Of a DNA stretch of 64,000 nt, positions 1 to 8,465 are shown in pieces; position 1 is the stretch's first letter, and each line of letters begins with the position of its first letter. The notes under the pieces were generated by a model. It saw only the letters and a list, made by a program, of their open reading frames with translations, was not told the origin of the DNA and ran no database searches. The DNA is from Planctomycetota bacterium (lineage in GTDB: Bacteria > Planctomycetota > UBA1135 > JADKAF01), in NCBI GenBank assembly GCA_016793245.1, contig JAEUHW010000426.1, forward strand, positions 78,084-142,083, in the 5' to 3' direction. Made by a program: the position numbers and the translations under genes.

Positions 1-1
1 G

Positions 2-1024
2 CCGAGCGCGAGCGATCAGCCGCCGACGCTGCTCTCCGGAGCGGCGTGGGTGCAGCAGGTGCACGGCGTGCTGCGCGCGATCGGCATCCTGCCCGGCTAC
101 GGCGAGCCGGACGTGAGCCCGCTCTTCCTCGTGTTCCTGGTGCTCTTCGCCGCGATGCTGATCGGCGACGCGGGCTACGGCGCGTTGATCCTGCTCGCAG
201 TGGCCGTCGTGCGTTGGCGTGCGCCGCGCGTCGATCGTCAGGCGCTGCGCCTCCTCACCACGATGGGCGTCGGCACGGTCGCGTGGGGCGTCATCACCGG
301 CACCTGGTTCGCGCTGCAGGGCCTGCCGAGCGCGCTGCAAGCGCTGCGCATCGAGTGGCTCGCCGGAGCGGATCCGCAGCAGAGCGCCCGCAACGTGATG
401 CTGCTCTGCTTCTTGCTCGGCGCGCTGCATCTGACACTCGCCCATCTCTGGGCGGCGCTCCGCATCGGCTGGAAGCTCCCTGCGCTCGCGCAGCTCGGCT
501 GGGTCGCGACGACCTGGACGATGTTCTTCGCCGCGCGCGCGATGGTGCTCGGCGCGCCGTTCCCCGCGCTGGGAACGACGCTCGCCGTGCTCGGCATCGC
601 CGCGATCGCGCTCTTCATGACCCCGCTGCGGCAGATCAAAGACGAGTGGTTCAACCACGTCATGCTGCCGCTCTCGCTGGTCTCGAACTTCGTCGACGTC
701 GTCTCCTACCTGCGCCTCTTCGCGGTGGGGACGGCGGGCGTCGCGGTCGCCGGCGCGTTCAACGAGATGGCCGCGCGTGTCGCCGAGAGCGGTCCCTTGG
801 GCTGGCTCTTCGCCGCGCTCGTCGCCATCTTCGGCCATAGCTTGAACCTGCTTCTCTGCGCCATGGGCGTCCTCGTCCATGGCGTGCGCTTGAACACCCT
901 CGAGTTCTCCGCGCACCTCGGCCTGCAGTGGAGCGGGACACCATACGCGCCGCTCGCGAGGCGCCGCGCCGATCCAGGCGCCGCCTCCGAGGGCTCCGTC
1001 GTCAACACACCTTCGTCCGGATAG
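2..1024 (+). CDS. ntpI: V-type ATP synthase subunit I, C-terminal membrane part (5' end outside window)
   Basis: The frame is open back to the window edge, so the gene is cut and only the membrane half of the a/I subunit is present. This subunit supplies the stator half-channels through which ions reach the rotating K ring of a V/A-type ATPase. Visible family signatures are the entry segment GYGEPDVSPLF, the helix segment GDAGYG, and SYLRLFAVGTAG. The arginine of SYLRL (codon 713-715) matches the essential stator arginine of the family. About seven hydrophobic helices follow one another. The stop at 1022-1024 lies just before the ribosome-binding site of the K subunit, so the two are one operon. 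The N-terminal cytoplasmic arm and the catalytic subunits must lie upstream. The GTG at 50 is an internal codon, not the start. Confidence 0.88.
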   Translation, partial: PSASDQPPTLLSGAAWVQQVHGVLRAIGILPGYGEPDVSPLFLVFLVLFAAMLIGDAGYGALILLAVAVVRWRAPRVDRQALRLLTTMGVGTVAWGVITGTWFALQGLPSALQALRIEWLAGADPQQSARNVMLLCFLLGALHLTLAHLWAALRIGWKLPALAQLGWVATTWTMFFAARAMVLGAPFPALGTTLAVLGIAAIALFMTPLRQIKDEWFNHVMLPLSLVSNFVDVVSYLRLFAVGTAGVAVAGAFNEMAARVAESGPLGWLFAALVAIFGHSLNLLLCAMGVLVHGVRLNTLEFSAHLGLQWSGTPYAPLARRRADPGAASEGSVVNTPSSG

Positions 1025-1038
1025 GGGAGGAACGCCGC

Positions 1039-1524
1039 GTGGATGTCGAGACCATGGCTTCGCTGGGCAAGATCGGTGGAGCGCTCGCGCTCAGTTTGGG
1101 CGCTTTGGGCTCCACGCTCGGCGTCGGCGCCGCGGGGCCCGCGGCGGTCGGGAGCTGGAAGAAGTGCTTCGCGCAGGAGAAGCCCGCACCCTTCGTGCTG
1201 GTGACCTTCGTGGGTGCCCCGCTCTCGCAGACGATCTACGGCATGATCCTGATGAACCAGATCCTCGCCAAGTGCACGCTGCAGGCGGGCCAGACGGCGG
1301 AGCAGTACGCCGCGGCCGTGTCGAACTGGCCCGCGATGCTGGTGATCGGGCTCTTCGGCGGCGCGGCGATCGGGCTCTCCGCGTGGTTCCAAGGCATCAT
1401 CGGCGCCTCGGCTTCCGATGCGATGGCCGAGACCGGCAAGGGCTTCGGCAACTACCTGATGGCGCTCGGCATCGTCGAGACCGTGGCGCTCTTCGTCATG
1501 GTGTTCATCGGCGGCCTGGTCTGA
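1039..1524 (+). CDS. ntpK: V-type ATP synthase subunit K (proteolipid ring)
   Basis: A 161-residue, four-helix proteolipid formed by two repeated hairpins, each with a Gly/Ala-rich first helix (GALGSTLGVGAAG; GLFGGAAIGLSAW). It forms the rotating ion-binding ring. The second hairpin has the ion-binding glutamate in GIVETVALFVM. The equivalent place in the first hairpin is PLSQTIYGM, with Gln instead of Glu, so there is probably one carboxylate per four-helix subunit, as is usual for V-type K subunits. GTG at 1039 is chosen because GGGGAGG (1024-1030) sits eight bases before it; ATG at 1054 is the alternative. The gene directly follows subunit I. Confidence 0.88.
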   Translation: MDVETMASLGKIGGALALSLGALGSTLGVGAAGPAAVGSWKKCFAQEKPAPFVLVTFVGAPLSQTIYGMILMNQILAKCTLQAGQTAEQYAAAVSNWPAMLVIGLFGGAAIGLSAWFQGIIGASASDAMAETGKGFGNYLMALGIVETVALFVMVFIGGLV

Positions 1525-1537
1525 GCCGAGCGCGCGC

Positions 1538-1559
1538 GAGCGGAGCCGAGGCTCCGCTC
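1538..1559. terminator. Bidirectional hairpin terminator
   Basis: GAGCGGAGC (1538-1546) pairs perfectly with GCTCCGCTC (1551-1559) over a four-base loop. It lies between the convergent K-subunit gene and DUF4198 gene and touches the stop codon of the latter. There is no T-run, as is usual at this GC content. Confidence 0.6.
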
Positions 1560-2367
1560 AGCGCACGCGGAAGGTGAGCGAGGACCACAGCGAGTCCCAC
1601 TCGTGGTCCGCCGCCTGCGGCCGCTCCATGTGGATCAGCCGCAGCGTCATCAAGCCGCTCTTCGCGATCGGCACGAGCGCGCGACCTTCGGCGTCGGTCC
1701 AGCACTGCCCGCTGAAGAGCGCGCCGTTGCCGGGGTGATCCCAGCAGAGGTTCGCATTGGCGACGCCCGCGCCGCGCAGGAGCACGCGCACCGGCAGCGC
1801 TTCGCCGACGGCCGCGCGCAGCGGGTCCTTCTCGCAGACGACCTCGAGCTCCAGCCCGAGCGCCTGCGTCGCGAGCTCGCGCGGTCCCGCGTCACCGACC
1901 TCGAAGAGCGCCTTCGCGCACTTGCGGTAGCGCTCGACCGCGTCGCGCGCGAGCTCGCCCCGCTCCATGCGCGCGGACAGCACCTGCGGCAGCCCGTCGT
2001 GCAGCAGATAGCTGTTGAACTCGTCGGCCTTCATCGAGAGCACGCGCGGCTCGGTGCGGCAAGTGACGACGTGGACGCCGCTCTCCTCCGGCGTGCAGCG
2101 GACGAGCGTGCGCTTCTCCTCGGTCCTCTGCTCGACCTCGCAGGCGAGCTTGGTGCGCGGTCCCTGCGCGGCGAGATGCAGCCGGCTCGGATGCGCCGCG
2201 CTCTCGCTGTGCGGGAAGTCCATGCCGACGGCGACCTCGATCACCTGCGGAGTCCCCGGGGCCGCGACGGGCGCGGGTGGGATGAGCCAGAGGTCGTGAG
2301 CGCAGAGCCCCGCGCCGATCGCGAGGAGCAGGGCGGACCTGACGGCAAAGCGCTTCGAGCGGATCAT
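1558..2367 (-). CDS. DUF4198-family exported protein
   Basis: A 269-residue protein with an N-terminal signal sequence (two basic residues, then SALLLAIGAGLCA) cut before AHDLWLIPP, which is the typical mature start of DUF4198 proteins. These are periplasmic beta-rich proteins, often annotated as nickel-uptake or metal-related, but no function is established here. Two cysteine-containing segments (LVRCTPEE, VVTCRTEP) and a late FSGQCWTD are visible. ATG at 2367 is preceded by GAGGAG at good spacing; an in-frame ATG at 2418 would add a charged leader before the signal peptide and overlap polA. It lies 40 bases downstream of polA and is probably read from the same transcript. Confidence 0.65.
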   Translation of the reverse strand: MIRSKRFAVRSALLLAIGAGLCAHDLWLIPPAPVAAPGTPQVIEVAVGMDFPHSESAAHPSRLHLAAQGPRTKLACEVEQRTEEKRTLVRCTPEESGVHVVTCRTEPRVLSMKADEFNSYLLHDGLPQVLSARMERGELARDAVERYRKCAKALFEVGDAGPRELATQALGLELEVVCEKDPLRAAVGEALPVRVLLRGAGVANANLCWDHPGNGALFSGQCWTDAEGRALVPIAKSGLMTLRLIHMERPQAADHEWDSLWSSLTFRVR

Positions 2368-2407
2368 CGGAGCTCTCCTCGGGAAGAAGTCGCGCGCGGT
2401 CGCGCGC

Positions 2408-5119
2408 TCAATGCGCATCGAGCCAGTTCGCGCCTGCGCCGATCTCGACGAGGAGCGGCACCCGCAGCGCGGCGACGTTCTGCATCGTCTCGCGGACGAG
2501 CTCCTTCAAGCGCTCGACCTCGTCCTCGGGCGCCTCGAAGACGAGCTCGTCGTGCACCTGCAGCAGCATGCGCGCGGCGAAGCGCTCGCGCGCCATCCGC
2601 GCGTGCACCTCGATCATCGCCTTCTTGATCAGGTCGGCGGCCGAGCCCTGCACGGGCGTGTTCACGGCCATGTTCTCGGCTTGGACGCGGAGCCCGGGCT
2701 TGTCGGAGTTGATGTCGGGGATCTTGCGGCGCCGGCCGTAGAGCGTTGTCACGTAGCCGTCGCGGCGCGCCTGCTCGAGCGTCGAGTCGAGCCAGCGGCG
2801 TACGCCCGGGAAGGTCGCGAAGTAGGCGTCGATGAACGCGCGCGCCTCGGGCACCGAGATGCCCGTGTCCTGCGCGAGGCGCTGCGAGCCCATGCCGTAG
2901 ATGATGCCGAAGTTGATCGCCTTCGCGCGCGAGCGGAGATCGGCGTCGACCTTCTCGGGAGCGAGGCCGAAGATCAGCGCGGCGGTCTGGCGATGGATGT
3001 CGGCGCCGGAGTGGAACGCGGCGATCAGGCGCTCGTCCTCGGCTAGGTGCGCTACGAGGCGCAGCTCGATCTGCGAGTAGTCGGCCGAGAGCAGCACGCA
3101 GCCTGCTTCGGCGATGAAGGTGCGGCGGATCTCGCGCCCGCGCTCGGTGCGGATCGGGATGTTCTGCAGGTTCGGATCCGAGGAGGAGAGGCGGCCCGTC
3201 GCGGCGACGGCCTGGTTGAAGCTCGTGTGGATGCGGCCGGTCTTGGGATGCACGAGCAGCGGCAAAGCATCGACGTAGGTCGACTTCAGCTTCGTCACCG
3301 TGCGGTACTCGAGCAGCTTCGCCACGATCGGCGCGTCGGCGAACTCCTCGAGCGTGCGCGCATCGGTCGAGTACTCGCCGGTCTTCGTCTTCTTCAGTTT
3401 CGTCCGGCCCGAGGTCTCCTGGATCTTCAGCTCCTCGAAGAGCACGACGCCGAGCTGCTTCGGGCTGTTCAGGTTGAAGCTCTTCCCGCCGGCGAGATCG
3501 AACACTTCGGTCTGGAGCTTCGAGGCTTCCTGCTGCATCCGCGCGCCGAGGACTTGCAGCGCTCGCGAGTCGATCTTGATCCCGGCGCGCTCCAAGTCGA
3601 TCAGCACGGGCACGAGCGGCATCTCGATCGTGCGGAAGAGCTCCTCCACGCCCTCCTCGGCCAGCGCCGGCTCGAAGAGCCGATGCAGGCGCTCGGCGAT
3701 GTCGGCGTCCTCGCAGGCATAGCGCCCGACCTCGTCGATCGGGACCAGGTCCATGGTGATCTGATCCTTGCCCTTCCCGATCAGCTCGCTCGTCTCGATC
3801 TTCTTGAATTGCAGGTACTGCAGCGCCAGCGCGTCGATGCCGTGCGAGCGGCTCTCGGGCTCCAAGCAGTAGGACGCGATCATCGTGTCGAAGGCGATGC
3901 CGCGCAGCTCGATCCCGGCGCCGAGGAGCGCCAGCGCGTCGTACTTGATGTTCTGACCGCACTTCTCGAGTGCTGTGTCCTCGAGCAGCGGCTTCAGCTC
4001 GGCGAGCACCGCGGAGGCTCCCCCGGGGAGGATCGGCGGCTCTAGATTGAGCGGGACGTAGAAGGCCTCGTAGGGCTGCGTCGAGAACGAGAGCCCGACC
4101 AGCGTCGCGCGCAGCGGATCGAGGTGCGTGGTCTCGGTGTCGAAGGTGAAGCGCTGTGCGCTTCGGAGCTGCTCGACGAGATCGCGCAGCGCGCTTGCAT
4201 CGCGCACGATCTCCCAGCGCGCTTCGCTGCGCTTCGGCTGCGCCGAGAAGCGCTTCGCGAGCGTGTTGAACTGCAGCGCGCGGCAGAGCTCGAGCATGCG
4301 CGCGCCGTCGGGCTCCTTCCGTTCGAGCTCGTCGGGACCGATCCCGAGCGGGACATCAAGCGCGATGGTGACCAGCTCGCGCGAGAGCCTGGCTTGCTCG
4401 GCGTCGCGGCGCAGCGCTTCTTGCAGCTTGGCTCCCTTCACCTCGCCGGCGTGCGCGAGCACCTCTTCCAGCGTGCCGTACTGCTGGATCAGCTTCTGCG
4501 CGGTCTTCTCGCCGACGCCGAAGACGCCCGGCACGTTGTCCGCGGCGTCGCCCATCAGCGAGAGCACTTCGATCACCTGCGCGGGACCGACGCCGAACTT
4601 CGCCTCGACCTCGGCCGGTCCGACGATCTCCAGATCCTTGTCGGCCTTCAGGATGTTGTAGAGCTTCACGCGCTCCGAGACGAGCTGCATGAAGTCCTTG
4701 TCGCCGGTGACGAGGAAGACCTCGTAGCCCGCGCTCTCGGCCTGCTTCGCCATCGTGCCGATCGCGTCGTCGGCCTCGTAGCCGGGGAGCTCCAGGATGG
4801 GGATCCCGAGCGCCTCGACGCACTCGCGCATGCGCGGGAGCTGCTCCACGAGCTCGTCGGGCATCTTCTCGCGCGTCGCCTTGTAGTCGGCGAAGCGCTC
4901 GTGGCGGAACGTCGGCCCGGGCGGATCGAATGCGACCGCCAGGTGATCGGGCTGCTCGGTATCGACGAGCTTCAGGATCGTCGAGAGGAACGCGAAGGTC
5001 GCCCCGGTGGGCCGGCCTTGCGCATCGCTGAGCCCCGTCCTCGCCATCGCGAAGTGCGAGCGATAGGCGAGCGCCGTGCCGTCGAGCAAGAAGAGGCGCG
5101 GTAAGCGCGTCGCGGTCAT
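2408..5119 (-). CDS. polA: DNA polymerase I
   Basis: A 903-residue full-length Pol I that fills gaps and removes RNA primers during replication and repair. Three parts are present: a 5'-3' exonuclease (about residues 1-290, starting LFLLDGTALAYRSHFA), a 3'-5' proofreading domain (about 310-500) and the polymerase (about 530-903). Proofreading looks active: D327-T-E329 (Exo I), GQNIKYD (Exo II) and YACEDAD (Exo III) are all kept, unlike in Taq-type enzymes. Polymerase motifs are LLSADYSQIELR (A, D680), AINFGIIYG (B) and QVHDELVFE (C, D857). The gene begins 32 bases after recJ, so recJ and polA form a repair operon. The long open frames on the opposite strand are GC shadows. Confidence 0.97.
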   Translation of the reverse strand: MTATRLPRLFLLDGTALAYRSHFAMARTGLSDAQGRPTGATFAFLSTILKLVDTEQPDHLAVAFDPPGPTFRHERFADYKATREKMPDELVEQLPRMRECVEALGIPILELPGYEADDAIGTMAKQAESAGYEVFLVTGDKDFMQLVSERVKLYNILKADKDLEIVGPAEVEAKFGVGPAQVIEVLSLMGDAADNVPGVFGVGEKTAQKLIQQYGTLEEVLAHAGEVKGAKLQEALRRDAEQARLSRELVTIALDVPLGIGPDELERKEPDGARMLELCRALQFNTLAKRFSAQPKRSEARWEIVRDASALRDLVEQLRSAQRFTFDTETTHLDPLRATLVGLSFSTQPYEAFYVPLNLEPPILPGGASAVLAELKPLLEDTALEKCGQNIKYDALALLGAGIELRGIAFDTMIASYCLEPESRSHGIDALALQYLQFKKIETSELIGKGKDQITMDLVPIDEVGRYACEDADIAERLHRLFEPALAEEGVEELFRTIEMPLVPVLIDLERAGIKIDSRALQVLGARMQQEASKLQTEVFDLAGGKSFNLNSPKQLGVVLFEELKIQETSGRTKLKKTKTGEYSTDARTLEEFADAPIVAKLLEYRTVTKLKSTYVDALPLLVHPKTGRIHTSFNQAVAATGRLSSSDPNLQNIPIRTERGREIRRTFIAEAGCVLLSADYSQIELRLVAHLAEDERLIAAFHSGADIHRQTAALIFGLAPEKVDADLRSRAKAINFGIIYGMGSQRLAQDTGISVPEARAFIDAYFATFPGVRRWLDSTLEQARRDGYVTTLYGRRRKIPDINSDKPGLRVQAENMAVNTPVQGSAADLIKKAMIEVHARMARERFAARMLLQVHDELVFEAPEDEVERLKELVRETMQNVAALRVPLLVEIGAGANWLDAH

Positions 5120-5151
5120 GAGCTCTGCTCCGTCATCGGCTGAGCGGGGGA

Positions 5152-6888
5152 TCAGGAGTGGGGGCGGAAGTCGTGCACCTCGAGCCGGACGCTCTCCTTG
5201 CGTCCGTCCTTCACGACGACCGGCGTGAAGAGCAGGGCCACGCGCGTGGAGGCCATGAGCTCGTCGGCGCGCGGCGCCGCGTGGAAGGCGATCGCCTCCA
5301 GCGTCGTGCCGTCCCCGTGCACGCGGAAGCAGAGATGCTGGCGTTCGCGACCGGAGAGGCGCGCGAGACCGACGGGACGCAGGCCTTCGCTGAGCAGCCG
5401 CGGGACTTCATTGCCCGGACCATAGGGCGCGAGGCGCGCGAGCTCGGTGACCACGGGCGGGGTCAGCTCCGCGGGCGTCGTCTCGGCGTCGATCACGAGC
5501 GGCGGGCGCGCGGTGCGCGCTGCGTTGCGCTCGGCGAGCGCGCGATCGAGGGCGAGCCGCAGCGACTCCACCTGGTCGCGCTCGATCTCCAAGCCCGCGG
5601 CGTAGGCGTGACCGCCGTGGCGCAGGAGATGGGCCGCGCAAGCGTTCAGGCCCTCGAGCAGGTTCACGCCGGGGATCGAGCGCCCGGAGCCCTTGCCGCG
5701 CGCGCCGTCCAGAGCGATCAACACGGCGGGGAGATGGAACTCCTCCACGAGCCGCGCCGCGGAGATGCCGATGATGCCGGCCTTCCAGCGCTCGTCCGCG
5801 AGCACGATCGCCTGCGCGTGCTCGAGGTCGAGCTCGCGTCGTGCGCGCTCGATCGCCTGCGCGGTGGTCTCTTGGTCGAGGCGCTGGCGCTCCTCGTTCA
5901 GCGTCTCGATCTCGCGGGCGAGCTCCTGCGCCTCGGCGAAGCCCTCGGCCGTGAAGAGACGCACGGCCAAGCCGGCGTGGGCGATCCGACCCGCCGCATT
6001 GATGCGCGGTCCGATGCGGAACCCGACATCGCGCGGGGTCAGGGCGCGCTCGCCGATGCGCGCGAGGTCGAGCAACGCGCGGAGGCCGGGATTGGGAGAA
6101 CGGCGGATCGCTTGCAGGCCGAAGCGCACGAGGGCGCGGTTCTCGTCGATCATCGGCATGACGTCGCAGATCGTGCCGATCGCGACCCACGCGAGCGCGT
6201 CGCGGAGGAAGCCGCGCACTTCGTCGGAGGCGCGATGGCGCGCGGTCAGCGTCTCGCAGAGCGCCCAGGCCAGCTTGAACGCGACCGCGGTGCCGCAGAT
6301 CTCGCGGAAGGGGTAGCGCGAGTCGGCGCGCTTCGGATTCACCACCGCGGCGGCGAGCGGGATCGCGCCGCCGACCTCGTGGTGGTCGGTCACGATCACG
6401 TCGATCCCGCGCGTCGCGAGCTCGGCGATCGGCTCCGAGGCGGAGATGCCGTTGTCGACCGAGATGACGAGCGTCGCGCGCGCTTCCAACGCCGCGGCGA
6501 TGGAGCCGGGGCCGAAGGAGTAGCCGTCCTTCACGCGATCCGGGATGAACCAGGTGACGTCGGCCCGCAGCGTTCGCAGGAGCTGCACCAGCAGCACGGT
6601 CCCGCAGACGCCGTCGACGTCGTAGTCGCCGTGGATCAGGATCCGCTCGCGGCGCTCGAGCGCCGTGCGCAAGCGCGTCACCGCGGCGGCGAGATCCGGC
6701 AGCAGGGCGGGATCGTGCAGCGCGCCGATGTCGGGTTGGATCCAGAGGCGCGTGCCGTGCGGATCCTCGAACCCCCGGCGCACGAGGATGCGAGCGAGCA
6801 GCGGCGGGATGCCGAGGTCGCGTTCCAAGCGCCGCTCGGCGCCGGTCTGTTCCGGCGCTCGAGGGGGTCGTTGCCAAGGGAGATCCAT
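5152..6888 (-). CDS. recJ: Single-stranded-DNA-specific exonuclease RecJ
   Basis: A 578-residue DHH-family 5'-3' exonuclease acting on single-stranded DNA in RecF-pathway recombination and repair. Motif I is HGDYDVDGVCG, motif II ISVDNG, and the DHH motif is D168-H169-H170 in VTDHHEVGG. Further family signatures are CGTAVAFK and GPRINAAGRI; a DHHA1-like region (GRSIPGVNLLEGL, HGGHAYAAGL) and an OB-like C-terminal domain follow. ATG at 6888 gives the usual lead of about 20 residues before LGIPPLLARIL; ATG at 6924 is possible. Longer starts would run into selA, which diverges from it. polA follows 32 bases downstream. Confidence 0.95.
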   Translation of the reverse strand: MDLPWQRPPRAPEQTGAERRLERDLGIPPLLARILVRRGFEDPHGTRLWIQPDIGALHDPALLPDLAAAVTRLRTALERRERILIHGDYDVDGVCGTVLLVQLLRTLRADVTWFIPDRVKDGYSFGPGSIAAALEARATLVISVDNGISASEPIAELATRGIDVIVTDHHEVGGAIPLAAAVVNPKRADSRYPFREICGTAVAFKLAWALCETLTARHRASDEVRGFLRDALAWVAIGTICDVMPMIDENRALVRFGLQAIRRSPNPGLRALLDLARIGERALTPRDVGFRIGPRINAAGRIAHAGLAVRLFTAEGFAEAQELAREIETLNEERQRLDQETTAQAIERARRELDLEHAQAIVLADERWKAGIIGISAARLVEEFHLPAVLIALDGARGKGSGRSIPGVNLLEGLNACAAHLLRHGGHAYAAGLEIERDQVESLRLALDRALAERNAARTARPPLVIDAETTPAELTPPVVTELARLAPYGPGNEVPRLLSEGLRPVGLARLSGRERQHLCFRVHGDGTTLEAIAFHAAPRADELMASTRVALLFTPVVVKDGRKESVRLEVHDFRPHS

Positions 6889-7001
6889 TCCGCGACGATG
6901 CCCACCTGTCCAGTTGCGCGACATCGTAGCGGCGGCGAGCAGCCCCGCACGAGCGCCGCTCCGGAAACCCTCCGTCCCTCGGCTCGGCTCCGCTTTGCTG
7001 C

Positions 7002-8390
7002 ATGAGCTCGTCCTACCGCGCACTGCCCTCCGTCGATCGCGTGCTGCGCGATGAGGCCGTCGCCGTTCACGCCGCCGCCGTGGGCGCCGACATGCTGCGG
7101 CGTTGGGTCGGAGAGGTGATCGAGGAGCTGCGAGACGCGGTGCGGCGCGGCCGCGCCTTCGAACCCGCCGCGGCCCTCGGAGAAGCGGTCGCCGCCGTCA
7201 GCGCGCGCGCGCAGGCGGAAGCGCGGCCGTATCACCGGCGCGTGCTGAACGCGACGGGCATCCTCGCGCACACCGGACTCGGACGAGCGCCGCTCGCGAC
7301 CGAGGCGACCGAGGCCTTGCTCGCGACGGCGGGAGCCTCGGTCGTCGAGCTCGAGATCGAATCGGGTCGCCGCGGCGTGCGCGAGGAGCGCTGCGCCGAG
7401 ATGATCTGCGCGCTCACGGGGGCCGCCGCCGCGACCGTCGTGAACAACAACGCGGCGGCGACGCTGCTCGGCCTGAAGACGCTCTCCGAGGGGCGCGAGG
7501 CGATCCTCTCGCGCGGCGAGCTCGTCGAGATCGGCGGCGCGTTCCGCATGCCCGAGGTGATGGAGCAGGGCGGCGTGCTGCTCCGCGAGGTGGGGGCCAC
7601 GAATCGCACGCGCCTCGAGGACTACGAGCGCGCGATCGGCGCGCAGACCGGGCTCTTGTTGAAGGTCCATCCTTCGAACTACCGCATCCAGGGCTTCACC
7701 GCGCAGGTCGAGCTCCGCGAGCTGGTCGAGCTCGGGCGTCGCCGCGGCATCGCGGTGATGGAGGACCTGGGCTCGGGCTTGCTCCTCGAGCGCCGCGACG
7801 TGCTGCCGGGCGAACCGCGCGTGCGCGAGTCGGTGCAGAGCGGCGCCGACCTCGTCTGCTTCAGCGGCGACAAGCTGCTCGGTGGGCCGCAAGCCGGGAT
7901 CCTCGTCGGCTCGCGCGAGGCCATCGCCGCGGTGCGTCGGCATCCGCTCTTCCGCGCGCTGCGCCCGTGCAAGCTCACCTTGGGTGCGCTGGAAGCGACG
8001 CTGAAGCTCTACCTCGCGGGAGAAGCGCGCGCGTGCGAGCGCATCCCAGTGCTCCGCGGCATGACGCGCACGCTGACGTCGATCGACGCGCGCGCCACCG
8101 CGTTCGCGCAGCGCGTGCGCGCGCTCCACCTTTCACTCGCGATCACCGTCGAGGACGCGCACGCCTACGCCGGTTCCGGCGCAGCTCCGCTCGAGACGCT
8201 CGCGTCGCGCGCCGTGGCCCTCGGGCCCGCGCCGGGGCTGGAGCGACTCGCGACGCGACTCCGCCTCGGCGAGCCGGGGATCTTCCCGCGGCTCGAACGC
8301 GACCGACTCCTGCTCGACTTCCGCTCGCTGGAGCCCGAGGACGACGAGACCGCGTTGCGCGGCTTGCTCACGGCCCTCGCCGCAGAGTGA
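7002..8390 (+). CDS. selA: L-seryl-tRNA(Sec) selenium transferase
   Basis: A 462-residue PLP enzyme that converts seryl-tRNA(Sec) to selenocysteyl-tRNA(Sec) with selenophosphate. Visible landmarks are the N-terminal region YHRRVLNATGILAHTGLGRA, the asparagine run VVNNNAAAT, VHPSNYRIQGF, and the PLP-binding lysine K291 in FSGDKLLGGPQAG. The length is normal. It is divergent from recJ and opens a plus-strand group that includes selD and tRNA-Sec, so three parts of the Sec pathway are encoded within 7 kb. selB is not in the window. Confidence 0.96.
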   Translation: MSSSYRALPSVDRVLRDEAVAVHAAAVGADMLRRWVGEVIEELRDAVRRGRAFEPAAALGEAVAAVSARAQAEARPYHRRVLNATGILAHTGLGRAPLATEATEALLATAGASVVELEIESGRRGVREERCAEMICALTGAAAATVVNNNAAATLLGLKTLSEGREAILSRGELVEIGGAFRMPEVMEQGGVLLREVGATNRTRLEDYERAIGAQTGLLLKVHPSNYRIQGFTAQVELRELVELGRRRGIAVMEDLGSGLLLERRDVLPGEPRVRESVQSGADLVCFSGDKLLGGPQAGILVGSREAIAAVRRHPLFRALRPCKLTLGALEATLKLYLAGEARACERIPVLRGMTRTLTSIDARATAFAQRVRALHLSLAITVEDAHAYAGSGAAPLETLASRAVALGPAPGLERLATRLRLGEPGIFPRLERDRLLLDFRSLEPEDDETALRGLLTALAAE

Positions 8391-8465
8391 GGCGCGCGGG
8401 TTGCACCCGCACGCTCTCTCCTCCTGCGGCGAGCCTCGGCTCTCGCCCTGAAGCTGTTCGCCTCC